From: CAYOUV01 sp963790075
GTDB lineage: Bacteria > Chloroflexota > Anaerolineae > Anaerolineales > Villigracilaceae
Direction: 5' to 3'
Length of the DNA: 64,000 nucleotides
NCBI GenBank assembly: GCA_963790075.1
Contig: CAWBNG010000003.1
Location: 310,001-374,000 of the forward strand
Part shown: piece after piece, positions 35,197-43,447 of the stretch
Position numbering within the stretch: the stretch's first letter is position 1
Layout of the letters: every line of letters begins with the position of its first letter
Notes under the pieces: model-generated
Seen by the model: the letters and a program-made list of their open reading frames with translations, nothing else
The model's database searches: none
What the model was told of the DNA's origin: nothing
Made by a program: the position numbers and the translations under genes

Positions 35197-35556
35197 CTCC
35201 TGATTGATCTAATCCACCTGAATTGCCCGAACGTTAATGATTACGCCCCGTTTTGCAAATGGCGAATTCAATGGACAATATTGTATTGGTTACGCGAAGT
35301 GTGGGCAGCGATAATTGATTGGGATAGGACGAAAACAAGAATGTTTTGGCTTCAGTGTGATCGCCTAACCCCGCATTAAAAAATTATACCATGCTGAATT
35401 GTCCGCTCAGGGTTTCTTCGATATAGTTGTATATACAATTAAGATTTTAATGCAAACTTATCTTGGGGTACTTAGCCCAATTAGTTAATGTTGTCTATAC
35501 ATATTTATCATAACCCGCGCATGACATCCATCCATATAGGGGCATGATTTCTCCCA
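35197..35556. promoter_or_regulatory. Divergent regulatory region with palindromic operator candidate
   Basis: About 360 nt with no gene. A 12-bp perfect palindrome TTGTATATACAA is at 35427-35438, similar to GntR-family half-site symmetry. On the minus strand TGGTATAAT (extended -10; TATAAT at 35390-35385) could serve the B12-domain operon. A second short palindrome, ACAATATTGT, is near 35274. The rest appears unstructured. Confidence 0.5.
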
Positions 35557-35586
35557 CTGACAGATATTTGTGAATTTTTGTACAAT
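35557..35586 (+). promoter_or_regulatory. Promoter candidate for the Hdr-Mvh operon
   Basis: CTGACA at 35557-35562 and TACAAT at 35581-35586, 18-bp spacer. Transcription would start about 70 nt before the hdrC ATG at 35663. Confidence 0.55.
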
Positions 35587-35662
35587 GGACATGGCGTCAT
35601 TTGTGCGTCGAACCGTTTGGTTTCGGCGCTGGATCATTTCATATATTGGGAGAGAGGATTCC

Positions 35663-36271
35663 ATGACAATTAGCCCGACGATCGAACGCCCTCCGTCTAC
35701 GATCCCAAAGCAAATCGAGGATCTGACGTTGCTGGAGGAAGTAGCCACCCGCACTGCCGGCGTCTCACGCCTGGAAATGTGCATTCAATGCGGAACTTGC
35801 GGCGGCTCATGTCCCTCATCAGCAGATATGGATCACACGCCGCGCATGCTCTTCGCCATGCTGCGTGCCGGGATGCGCCAGGCTGCCTTGAGCAGCAACA
35901 CACCCTGGATTTGCGTATCCTGCTATCACTGCGTGGTACGCTGTCCGCAGAATGTGCATATTGCAGACGTGATGTATACCCTCAAGGGTATGGCGATCCA
36001 GGCAAAACTCTTCAAAGACTCAACCGCGCCTGATTTCTCTCAAACCTTTGTTGATATGGTCGAAGAGTACGGACGCAGTTTTGAGTTTGGCCTGGCCACG
36101 CGCCATTACCTCAAACACTTCCCATTGCGACTGCCCGGTATGGCACCCATGGGATTGGGTCTCATAAGCAAGAAGCGCATGAGCATCACCCCATCGCGCA
36201 TCAAGAACATCAAACAACTCAAGAATATCCTGAAGCGTGCCAAAGAACTGGAGGCAAACGACCATGACTGA
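35663..36271 (+). CDS. hdrC: HdrC-like 4Fe-4S ferredoxin subunit
   Basis: 202 residues from ATG 35663 (SD GAGAGGAT 6 nt upstream); an earlier in-frame ATG at 35570 lies in the promoter. Two [4Fe-4S] motifs: CIQCGTCGGSCP (about residues 45-56) and CVSCYHCVVRCP (about 88-99). The C-terminal tail is basic and helical. In heterodisulfide reductases HdrC relays electrons from HdrA clusters to the HdrB site. First gene of an eight-gene unit; its stop overlaps hdrB by 8 nt. Confidence 0.93.
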   Translation: MTISPTIERPPSTIPKQIEDLTLLEEVATRTAGVSRLEMCIQCGTCGGSCPSSADMDHTPRMLFAMLRAGMRQAALSSNTPWICVSCYHCVVRCPQNVHIADVMYTLKGMAIQAKLFKDSTAPDFSQTFVDMVEEYGRSFEFGLATRHYLKHFPLRLPGMAPMGLGLISKKRMSITPSRIKNIKQLKNILKRAKELEANDHD

Positions 36272-37268
36272 GTATCTGTTTTATCCTGGTTGCTCCATGG
36301 AAAGCAGCGCCAAGGCTTACCTTGATTCCCTGATGGCCATCGCAGATCCGGTTGGGTTAAAGTTAAAGGAGATTGAGGATTGGAACTGCTGCGGCGCGAC
36401 CGAATACCTCGGCATCAGTCTCACCCCGGCCTATGCCTTGATCAGCCGCAACCTGGCGCTGGCTGCCAAGCAGGCAAATGGCACCAAGACCGTCGTTGCC
36501 CCATGCAGCGCCTGTTATCTCAATCTGGCGAAAGCCGATTTCTACATGCAGGAACGCCCCAAGCTGGGCCAAATGGTCAATCAGGCACTGGAAGCCGGCG
36601 GGTTATCCTACAAGCCAGGCTCGCTGGACGTCCGCCATTTACTGGATGTCTTGATCTATGACATCGGCTTGGAAACCATCAAAAGCAAGGTTGTCCGCCC
36701 GCTTACGGGATTGCGCGTGGCTCCTTACCTGGGCTGCATGGTCCCGCGACCGGATTACGAACATCGCTGGTCTGACCCGGAGTATCCTGTCGAACTCGAC
36801 CTGCTGCTCGAGGTTCTCGGCGCCGAAGTGATCGACTTCCCGCTCAAGACGCATTGCTGCGGCGGGCACATGACCCAGATCGGGCCAGAAACAGCCTTCG
36901 AACTGATCCGCCGCCTGATCTCTTCTGCCAATCAGTATGAAGCCGATATGATGGTCACGCTCTGCCCGATGTGCCAGATGAACCTGGACGCTTATCAGGG
37001 CGAGACCAATCGGTTCTTCGGCACCGATTTCAACATGCCCATCCTCTTCTTCACACAACTGATGGGTTTGGCTTTCGGCTTGGAGGCCAAAGATCTGGGC
37101 TTTGGGTCGGAACTGGTCAGCGCCAAGCATGCTCTGGAAAAGATCGGCGTGGAATTGCCCCCTGAAACACAGGATGTTCCGGCACGCCCGCGCAAGAAAG
37201 AAGGCTTGCCCATGCCGGCACCCCTGCCCTCCAACGCACCCCAGCTGCCCAAGGAAGATGAGGCGTAA
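36264..37268 (+). CDS. hdrB: HdrB-like subunit with two CCG domains
   Basis: 334 residues from ATG 36264, overlapping hdrC. Two CCG domains, each with the C...CCG...C-x2-C pattern: YPGCSME ... WNCCGAT ... PCSACYLN, and YLGCMVP ... HCCGGHM ... CPMCQMN. These ligate the non-cubane iron-sulfur centres at which HdrB performs disulfide or related two-electron chemistry. The C-terminal 35 residues are Pro-rich. The acceptor is unlikely to be CoM-S-S-CoB in a bacterium. hdrA follows after 2 nt. Confidence 0.93.
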   Translation: MTEYLFYPGCSMESSAKAYLDSLMAIADPVGLKLKEIEDWNCCGATEYLGISLTPAYALISRNLALAAKQANGTKTVVAPCSACYLNLAKADFYMQERPKLGQMVNQALEAGGLSYKPGSLDVRHLLDVLIYDIGLETIKSKVVRPLTGLRVAPYLGCMVPRPDYEHRWSDPEYPVELDLLLEVLGAEVIDFPLKTHCCGGHMTQIGPETAFELIRRLISSANQYEADMMVTLCPMCQMNLDAYQGETNRFFGTDFNMPILFFTQLMGLAFGLEAKDLGFGSELVSAKHALEKIGVELPPETQDVPARPRKKEGLPMPAPLPSNAPQLPKEDEA

Positions 37269-37270
37269 CC

Positions 37271-39313
37271 ATGGCTAAAAAAGAAAAAACTCTCAAAACC
37301 CAGCAGCCTCAGGAAGAACGCATTGGCGTGTACGTTTGTCACTGCGGCTCGAATATCGCCGGCATGGTGGATGTCGAGCAGGTCGCACACTGGGCAGAGA
37401 CTCGGCTTAAGAATCGCGGGGTGGTTGTAGCCCGCGACTACAAGTTCATGTGTTCCAGCCTGGGACAGGAATTGATCGAAAAAGATATCAAAGAACAGAA
37501 GCTGAACCGTGTGGTCGTTGCAGCCTGTTCACCACACCTGCACGAGAAAACATTCCGCACCGCCACCGAACGCGCTGGTTTGAATCCTTTCATGTGTGAA
37601 ATGGTTTCCATCCGCGAACAGGTTTCATGGGTGAGTACGGACAAAGGCGAAGCCACGATGAAGGCCGAAGCCATGATCTCGGGTGGCGTGGAACGCGTCC
37701 GCCAAAGCGTACCCCTCGAAGCGTTGACGGTTCCGATCAATCCCGCCACTTTAGTGGTCGGCGGTGGCATTGCCGGTATCCAGTCCGCGCTCGAAATCGC
37801 GGATGCGGGTTTCCATGTTTACCTGGTGGAACGCGAACCGTCGATCGGCGGGCACATGGCCCAGTTCGATAAAACCTTCCCGACCCTGGACTGCGCTGCC
37901 TGCATCCTGACCCCCAAGATGGTACAAGCGGGCGGACATCCGAATATCACTTTGTTGACCTATGCCGAGATCGAACACGTGGACGGCTTTGTCGGCAATT
38001 TCGCGGTTACGATCCGCAAGAAAGCCCGCATGGTCGACACTGACCTGTGCACCGGTTGCGGTATCTGCCAGGAAAAATGCCCCAAAAAGGTCGTGGATGA
38101 TTTCTACGAGGCTGGCCTGGGTTACCGCAAGGCGATTTACACGCCGTTCCCACAAGCCGTGCCCAGGTTCCCGGTGATGGATATGGACAATTGTATTTAC
38201 TTCGAGAAGGGTACCTGCAAAGCCTGCGAGAAGTTCTGCCCTACCGAGGCGATCGATTTCGAACAAAAGGACGAGATCATCACCGTCGAAGTCGGGAACA
38301 TCATCCTGGCGACCGGTTATGACCTGTTCGACGCCCGGCGGATAACTCATTATGGTTATGGACGGCTGGCAAACGTCTTCACCTCGCTCGAAATGGAGCG
38401 CATGTGTAACGCCGCCGGTCCGACCAATGGCGAGGTGGTGCTGCGCGACGGCAAGACCAAACCGCAGGCAGTCGGCATCCTGCACTGCGTGGGCAGTCGC
38501 GACCGCAACTACAACAATTATTGCTCGGTCATCTGCTGCATGCAGAGCCTGAAGTTTGCCCACCTGGTGCACGAACGCACCGGCGCAACGGTCTATAACT
38601 TCTACATTGACATGCGCACACCTTTCAAAGACTACGACGAGTTCTACCAGCGTGTACTCGAAGAAGGGACGCTGTTTGTGCGCGGCAAAGTCGCAGAGGT
38701 CACCGATGCAGCCCGCCTGCCTGGCGAGGAGGGAAAATTGATCATCCAGGTGGAGGATACGCTGGTTGGCAAACAACGCCGCATACCGGTCGACATGGTT
38801 ATTTTGTCCTCCGGACTCGAACCCCGCAAAGATTCCAAGGAAGTCGCCAAGCAGTTTGGCATTTCATGCAGCGCCAACGGCTGGTTCACCGAAAAACACC
38901 CCAAGCTCGATCCGGTGGCGACCATGACCGAAGGCATCTACATAGCCGGCTGCGCCCAGGGACCGAAGGACATTCCCGCCAGCGTGGCACAGGGTGCGGC
39001 CGCCTCAGCTCGCGTTTTGGGCAAGATCGAGCAGAAAGAAGTTGCACTCGAACCAATCCGCGCCAGCATCAACGAAGAGCAGTGCTCCGGCTGCCGCATT
39101 TGCAATGACCTGTGTCCGTTCAACGCCATCCTGTTCCACGAGGACAAGATGGTCAGTGAGATCAATCCGGCGCTTTGCCAGGGCTGCGGTACCTGCGTGG
39201 CAGCCTGTCCGGCTGGCGCGATCAGCGGTACCGGATTCAGCAACGAGCAGATCCTGGCACAGATTGACGGTCTGTTGCTGCTGAACGTTGGCGAAGAGAA
39301 AATCCCGGCCTAG
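37271..39313 (+). CDS. hdrA: HdrA-like FAD/iron-sulfur electron-bifurcating subunit
   Basis: 680 residues. Begins with VYVCHCGSNIAG (residues 21-32). The FAD-binding fold has VVGGGIAGIQSALEI (162-176) and the HdrA-specific DCAACILTPKM. Four [4Fe-4S] motifs: C260-x2-C-x2-C-x3-C (CTGCGICQEKCP), a second set at C308/C316/C319/C323, and two ferredoxin motifs near the C-terminus (CSGCRICNDLCP and CQGCGTCVAACP). HdrA carries the bifurcating flavin in known complexes. It lies between hdrB and mvhD, as in methanogens and sulfate reducers. Length normal. Confidence 0.95.
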   Translation: MAKKEKTLKTQQPQEERIGVYVCHCGSNIAGMVDVEQVAHWAETRLKNRGVVVARDYKFMCSSLGQELIEKDIKEQKLNRVVVAACSPHLHEKTFRTATERAGLNPFMCEMVSIREQVSWVSTDKGEATMKAEAMISGGVERVRQSVPLEALTVPINPATLVVGGGIAGIQSALEIADAGFHVYLVEREPSIGGHMAQFDKTFPTLDCAACILTPKMVQAGGHPNITLLTYAEIEHVDGFVGNFAVTIRKKARMVDTDLCTGCGICQEKCPKKVVDDFYEAGLGYRKAIYTPFPQAVPRFPVMDMDNCIYFEKGTCKACEKFCPTEAIDFEQKDEIITVEVGNIILATGYDLFDARRITHYGYGRLANVFTSLEMERMCNAAGPTNGEVVLRDGKTKPQAVGILHCVGSRDRNYNNYCSVICCMQSLKFAHLVHERTGATVYNFYIDMRTPFKDYDEFYQRVLEEGTLFVRGKVAEVTDAARLPGEEGKLIIQVEDTLVGKQRRIPVDMVILSSGLEPRKDSKEVAKQFGISCSANGWFTEKHPKLDPVATMTEGIYIAGCAQGPKDIPASVAQGAAASARVLGKIEQKEVALEPIRASINEEQCSGCRICNDLCPFNAILFHEDKMVSEINPALCQGCGTCVAACPAGAISGTGFSNEQILAQIDGLLLLNVGEEKIPA

Positions 39314-39328
39314 GGATGGAGGGATAAA

Positions 39329-39805
39329 ATGACAACTAACGATACTTTTGAACCCGTCATCATCGGCTTCACCTGCAACTGGTGCAGCTATCGCGCCGCG
39401 GATTTGGCCGGTACGGCCCGCATGAAATATCCGCCGAACATCCGCCTGATCCGCCTGATGTGCTCAGGCCGCCTGGACCCGACCTTTGTGTTCAAGGCGC
39501 TGGCCAACGGAGCTGATGGCGTGATGATCACTGGCTGCCACCCCGGCGAATGCCACTATCTGGAACAAAACTACAAAGCCCTGCGGCGCTATCTGCTGCT
39601 CCGGCGTACGCTGCAAGGATTGGGCGTGGAACCGGAACGCGTCAAGCTGGTTTGGGCCAGCGCTGCTGAAGGCGCAAAATTCGCCCAGGAAGTGGCCAGT
39701 TTTGTCGAAGAGATCAAGACCCTCGGCCCGTTACACTGGCCAACCTGGGCAAGCAACGGTCACACAGTCCAAGCAATACAGCTTGAAGAGGAGGTGCCAG
39801 CATGA
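39329..39805 (+). CDS. mvhD: MvhD-like hydrogenase iron-sulfur (electron transfer) subunit
   Basis: 158 residues. Contains the MvhD pattern: FTCNWCSYRAADLAG, RLMCSGRLDPTFVFKA and GADGVMITGCHPGECHY, whose Cys residues ligate a [2Fe-2S] or related cluster. MvhD links the [NiFe] hydrogenase to HdrA. SD GGAGGGA upstream. Its stop overlaps the mvhG start by 4 nt (ATGA). Confidence 0.94.
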   Translation: MTTNDTFEPVIIGFTCNWCSYRAADLAGTARMKYPPNIRLIRLMCSGRLDPTFVFKALANGADGVMITGCHPGECHYLEQNYKALRRYLLLRRTLQGLGVEPERVKLVWASAAEGAKFAQEVASFVEEIKTLGPLHWPTWASNGHTVQAIQLEEEVPA

Positions 39806-40797
39806 CCGACAAACCCAAGTTCGCAATGTACTGGGCGGCTTCCTGCGGCGGCTGCGAAATTGCAGTGCTCAACACGCACGAGAAAATCCTGGATGTGGAC
39901 GCTAACTTCGAGGTGGTCTTCTGGCCGGTCGCAATGGACGCCAAATACAAGGACGTCGAAGCCATGGACGACGGCTCGATCCTGCTAACCCTGTTCAATG
40001 GCGGCATCCGCAACGCAGAGAACGAACACATCGCCAAGTTGCTGCGCCAGAAATCGCAAATCCTGGTGGCCTTTGGCTCCTGCGCCAATGAAGGCTGCAT
40101 CCCGGGATTGGCAAACCTCAGCAGTACAAATCAAATCTTTGACACCGTTTACGAGACTATTTCGACTGAAAACCCGGAACACATACGCCCACAGTTTGCC
40201 TACCAGATGCCCGAAGGGGAGATCACCATTCCGGCCTTTTACCCGGTGCTCAAGACCCTCGACCAGGTGGTGGACGTGGACTACTATATGCCCGGCTGCC
40301 CGCCCGAATCCCACCAGATCGCGGCAGTGATCGACCTGGTGATCGCTGTGCTGCAAGGCAAAGCTGAACTACCACCCAAGGGCTCAGTCATCGGTGCCGG
40401 CGCTTCCACCGTCTGCGATGAATGTCAGCGCAAGCGCAACCTCAAGAGCATCAAGGAATTCAAGCGCATCCAGGACGTGGAACAATACGATCCCGAGCTG
40501 TGCCTGCTTGAGCAGGGCATCCCCTGCAACGGTCCGGCCACACGCAGCGGCTGCGACGCGCGCTGCCCGTCGGCCGGGGCACAGTGCATCGGCTGCTACG
40601 GCCCGGCTGAGGGCGTGGTCGATTACGGCGCACGCCTGATCTCAGCTTTTGCTTCGGTCATTGACAGCACCGATCCGGTGGAGATCGAAAAAATCCTGGA
40701 CGGCATCCCCGACCCGGTTGGACAGTTCTATCGCTTCAATCTGGCCGGGTCCACTCTGCGCGCTGGCGTGCCAGCCTGGAAGCAGAATGGCGGATAG
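39802..40797 (+). CDS. mvhG: MvhG-like [NiFe] hydrogenase small subunit
   Basis: 331 residues; start overlaps mvhD. Proximal cluster motif AASCGGCEIAVLN (about residues 11-23), then GSCANEGCIPG and PGCPPESHQI. The C-terminal part has several Cys motifs for medial/distal clusters: TVCDECQRKRN, GCDARCPSAGAQCIGCYGPAEG. It relays electrons from the NiFe site to MvhD. Cytoplasmic: no Tat signal. Next gene is mvhA after 9 nt. Confidence 0.94.
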   Translation: MTDKPKFAMYWAASCGGCEIAVLNTHEKILDVDANFEVVFWPVAMDAKYKDVEAMDDGSILLTLFNGGIRNAENEHIAKLLRQKSQILVAFGSCANEGCIPGLANLSSTNQIFDTVYETISTENPEHIRPQFAYQMPEGEITIPAFYPVLKTLDQVVDVDYYMPGCPPESHQIAAVIDLVIAVLQGKAELPPKGSVIGAGASTVCDECQRKRNLKSIKEFKRIQDVEQYDPELCLLEQGIPCNGPATRSGCDARCPSAGAQCIGCYGPAEGVVDYGARLISAFASVIDSTDPVEIEKILDGIPDPVGQFYRFNLAGSTLRAGVPAWKQNGG

Positions 40798-40806
40798 GAG
40801 GACATT

Positions 40807-42276
40807 ATGAATCAACGAATTACCATCGACCCGATCACCCGCCTGGAAGGTCACGGCAAGATCGAAATCTTCCTGGATAAAGACGGTGAAGTCGCCAACA
40901 CTTACTTCCAGATCCCCGAGCTGCGCGGATTCGAACGCTTCTGCGTCGGGCGCCCGGTGGAGGAAATGCCGCTGCTGACCAACCGCATTTGCGGCGTATG
41001 CCCCGAGGCACACCACATGGCAGCCGCCAAAGCCGCCGACGCTGTCTATCACGTTGACCCGCCACGGGCAGCCAAGCTATTGCGTGAACTGCTCTACATG
41101 GCCTTTTACTGCACCGACCACACCACCCACTTCTATGCCCTGGCCGGACCCGATTTCGTGATGGGACCGGACGCTCCGGTAGCTGAACGCAACATCCTGG
41201 GTGTGATTCACAAGGTCGGGCTGGAAATCGGCGGCAAAGTGATCCAGATGCGCAAATATGGTCACAATGTGGTCGAAATAATCGGCGGCCGCAAGGTACA
41301 CCCGGCCACCTCCATCCCTGGAGGCCTGACCAAAGGGATTACTGAGGAGCAACGCAAGGAAATCGAAGATATGGGACGCTGGGCAATCGAATTTGCCCAG
41401 TTCAGCCTGAAGCTCTTCAACGACATCGTGCTGGGCAACAAGACTTACGTCGATCTGATCCTGGGCGACATCTACACCCACCGCACGCATTACATCGGTC
41501 TGGTGGATGAAAACAACAAGGTCAACTTCTACGACGGCAAAGTCAGCGTGATGGATCCGGAAGGTAAACGCCTGGGCAAATACGCGCCCAACGAATACAC
41601 CGACTGGATCGCCGAACGCGTTGAACCCTGGACCTACTTGAAGTTCCCCTATCTCAAGAAAGTCGGTTGGAAAGGCTTCACCGACGGCAAGGACTCAGGC
41701 GTCTACTGTGCAACCCCGCTTTCGCGCCTGAACGCCTCCGATGGGATGGCCACGCCGCTGGCCCAGGCCGAGTTCGAAAAATTCTACAGCACGCTGGGGG
41801 GTAAACCGGTCCACCAGCGCCTGGCAACCCACTGGGCACGCCTGATCGAACTGCTTTACGCAGCCGAACGCTGGATGGAACTGGTCACCGACCCGGAGAT
41901 CACCTCGCCGCACGTCCATGCTGTCCCAACCGAGACACCGACCGAAGGCGTGGGCATCGTCGAAGCCCCACGCGGTACATTGACCCACCACTATGTCACT
42001 GATGAACGAGGCATCCTGACCAAGGTCAACCTGGTCGTCGGCACCACCAACAACTATGCTCCGATCAGCATGTCGATCAAGAAGGCCGCCGAGAGCCTGA
42101 TCCACAAAGGCACCGTGGTAAACGAAGGACTGCTCAACATGGTCGAAATGGCCTTCCGCGCCTACGACCCGTGTTTTGGATGCGCCACGCACTCGCTGCC
42201 CGGTCAGATGCCGCTGCAGGTCACTATTCGTGATGCGGACGGCAATCCGGTCGACGTGCTAAGGCAATTCTGTTAG
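40807..42276 (+). CDS. mvhA: MvhA-like [NiFe] hydrogenase large subunit (group 3)
   Basis: 489 residues. Ni ligands: N-terminal RICGVCPEAHH (R60, C62, C65) and C-terminal DPCFGCATH (C456, C459, H462). A 27-residue C-terminal tail after H462 should be removed by the maturation protease encoded just downstream. Absence of a Tat signal and the Mvh partners place it with cytoplasmic group 3c hydrogenases. It oxidises H2 (or evolves it) in complex with MvhG and MvhD. SD AGGAGGA 5 nt upstream. Confidence 0.96.
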   Translation: MNQRITIDPITRLEGHGKIEIFLDKDGEVANTYFQIPELRGFERFCVGRPVEEMPLLTNRICGVCPEAHHMAAAKAADAVYHVDPPRAAKLLRELLYMAFYCTDHTTHFYALAGPDFVMGPDAPVAERNILGVIHKVGLEIGGKVIQMRKYGHNVVEIIGGRKVHPATSIPGGLTKGITEEQRKEIEDMGRWAIEFAQFSLKLFNDIVLGNKTYVDLILGDIYTHRTHYIGLVDENNKVNFYDGKVSVMDPEGKRLGKYAPNEYTDWIAERVEPWTYLKFPYLKKVGWKGFTDGKDSGVYCATPLSRLNASDGMATPLAQAEFEKFYSTLGGKPVHQRLATHWARLIELLYAAERWMELVTDPEITSPHVHAVPTETPTEGVGIVEAPRGTLTHHYVTDERGILTKVNLVVGTTNNYAPISMSIKKAAESLIHKGTVVNEGLLNMVEMAFRAYDPCFGCATHSLPGQMPLQVTIRDADGNPVDVLRQFC

Positions 42277-42293
42277 CCGGTGAGGGACACCCC

Positions 42294-42845
42294 ATGAAAG
42301 ACAGCGAAGGGCGACAAACGAAGACTAATTCAGCGTCTGCTGCCAATCGCCCTTCGCCTGTCTTGGTGGTCGGTTTGGGGAATCCCATCCTGGGCGACGA
42401 CGGCGTCGGCTGGGCGGTAGCCAGGGAAGTCAGCCGGCGTCTCGGTACACAAAGCAGGGTGGAAGTAGACTGCGCCGCGCTGGGTGGGCTGAGTTTGATG
42501 GAACGGTTGATCGATTACGAATATGTGATTTTGATTGATTCGCTCGAAACCGGCCAGAACCCAGTTGGCAGCGTTACATCCTTTCCCCTCAATGCGCTCA
42601 ACAATCCAACAGCCGGGCACACTTCCTCAACCCACGACACAACCCTGATGACCGCGTTGCGCACGGCCGAAAGCATGGGCGCGACCATCCCGCAGCAGAT
42701 CGATGTGGTTGCTATTGAAGCCCACAACCTGTATGATTTTTCAGAGGAATTTACCCCGCCAATTGAGGCGGCAATCCCTGAAGCCGTAGAAACCGTGCTC
42801 GGACTACTGCACAAAGTATTGCTGCATGCAGAGGGGCATTTTTAA
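42294..42845 (+). CDS. Hydrogenase maturation endopeptidase (HycI/HyaD family)
   Basis: 183 residues. Family motifs: LVVGLGNPILGDDGVGW (residues about 23-39; the metal-binding Glu of typical GNxLxxDE/D is Asp here), VILIDSLETG and the His in SSTHDTTLM. It cleaves the C-terminal tail of the large subunit after Ni insertion. A 20-residue polar N-terminal extension (DSEGRQTKTNSASA) precedes the domain; start codon choice is uncertain. 17 nt after mvhA, so same transcript. Confidence 0.9.
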   Translation: MKDSEGRQTKTNSASAANRPSPVLVVGLGNPILGDDGVGWAVAREVSRRLGTQSRVEVDCAALGGLSLMERLIDYEYVILIDSLETGQNPVGSVTSFPLNALNNPTAGHTSSTHDTTLMTALRTAESMGATIPQQIDVVAIEAHNLYDFSEEFTPPIEAAIPEAVETVLGLLHKVLLHAEGHF

Positions 42846-42858
42846 GGAGGACTGATTC

Positions 42859-43323
42859 ATGATCTCCCCTGAACTTCTCAGACGCTATCCGTTTTTTGGC
42901 TTCATGGACGATGCCCAACTAAAGGCAGTAGCCATGATCGCCAATGAGATCGAATTTAAAAAAGGCGACGTTATTATTGAGGCCAACCAACCTGCCAACG
43001 CCTTTTACTTCCTGATCGATGGCGATGTTTCCTACTATTACATCGTCACGACGGAACACGATCCATACTACAAAAAAGAGTACTACATCAGCGATATAAA
43101 CCCCGGCGAGATCTTTGGCATTTCGGCACTGATCGAACCTTACATTTTCACCGCCAGCCTGCGTGTCGATAAAGCCTGCCGCGTGATTACAATCGACGCT
43201 CCAGCGCTGCGCGCCCTGTGCGAAGTAGACTCCAAGCTTTCCTGCGGTTTACTGCACTCAGTTGCCAAGGCCGCCATGGAACGGTTGCAAGCCACTCGCG
43301 TGCAGTTGATCGCCGCCACCTGA
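42859..43323 (+). CDS. Cyclic-nucleotide-binding-fold protein without DNA-binding domain
   Basis: 154 residues comprising only a cNMP-binding-type beta barrel (about 10-135: FFGFMDDAQLKAVAMI, GDVIIEANQPANAFYFLIDGDVSYYY, PGEIFGISALI). There is no helix-turn-helix, unlike Crp/Fnr regulators. An odd Tyr-rich insertion (YYIVTTEHDPYYKKEYYISD) lies in the phosphate-binding cassette region. Last gene of the hydrogenase unit, 13 nt after the protease, with SD AAGGAGG. It may act as a sensor subunit or assembly partner. Ligand unknown. Confidence 0.85.
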   Translation: MISPELLRRYPFFGFMDDAQLKAVAMIANEIEFKKGDVIIEANQPANAFYFLIDGDVSYYYIVTTEHDPYYKKEYYISDINPGEIFGISALIEPYIFTASLRVDKACRVITIDAPALRALCEVDSKLSCGLLHSVAKAAMERLQATRVQLIAAT

Positions 43324-43352
43324 GAATCGTTCGCGATACTCCTCAAGCTCCG

Positions 43353-43381
43353 AGCCGGGTGCATTTACCCCGGCTATTTTT
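43353..43381 (+). terminator. Terminator of the Hdr-Mvh operon
   Basis: AGCCGGG (43353-43359) pairs with CCCGGCT (43369-43375), followed by ATTTTT. It lies 30 nt after the last stop codon. Confidence 0.85.
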
Positions 43382-43387
43382 CGTGCT

Positions 43388-43416
43388 TTGACAGGATCCA
43401 ACCCACCACATATAAT
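43388..43416 (+). promoter_or_regulatory. Consensus sigma-70 promoter for the MFS transporter
   Basis: TTGACA at 43388-43393 and TATAAT at 43411-43416 with a 17-bp spacer: both hexamers perfect. Transcription would start about 25 nt before the ATG at 43448. It sits just after the operon terminator. Confidence 0.92.
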
Positions 43417-43447
43417 CAGCCCATCTCGATTTCGGAATAACATCACC

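Noticed and set aside
37751..38776. 341-residue antisense frame opposite hdrA
   Set aside because: hdrA has many diagnostic motifs; the antisense frame has none.
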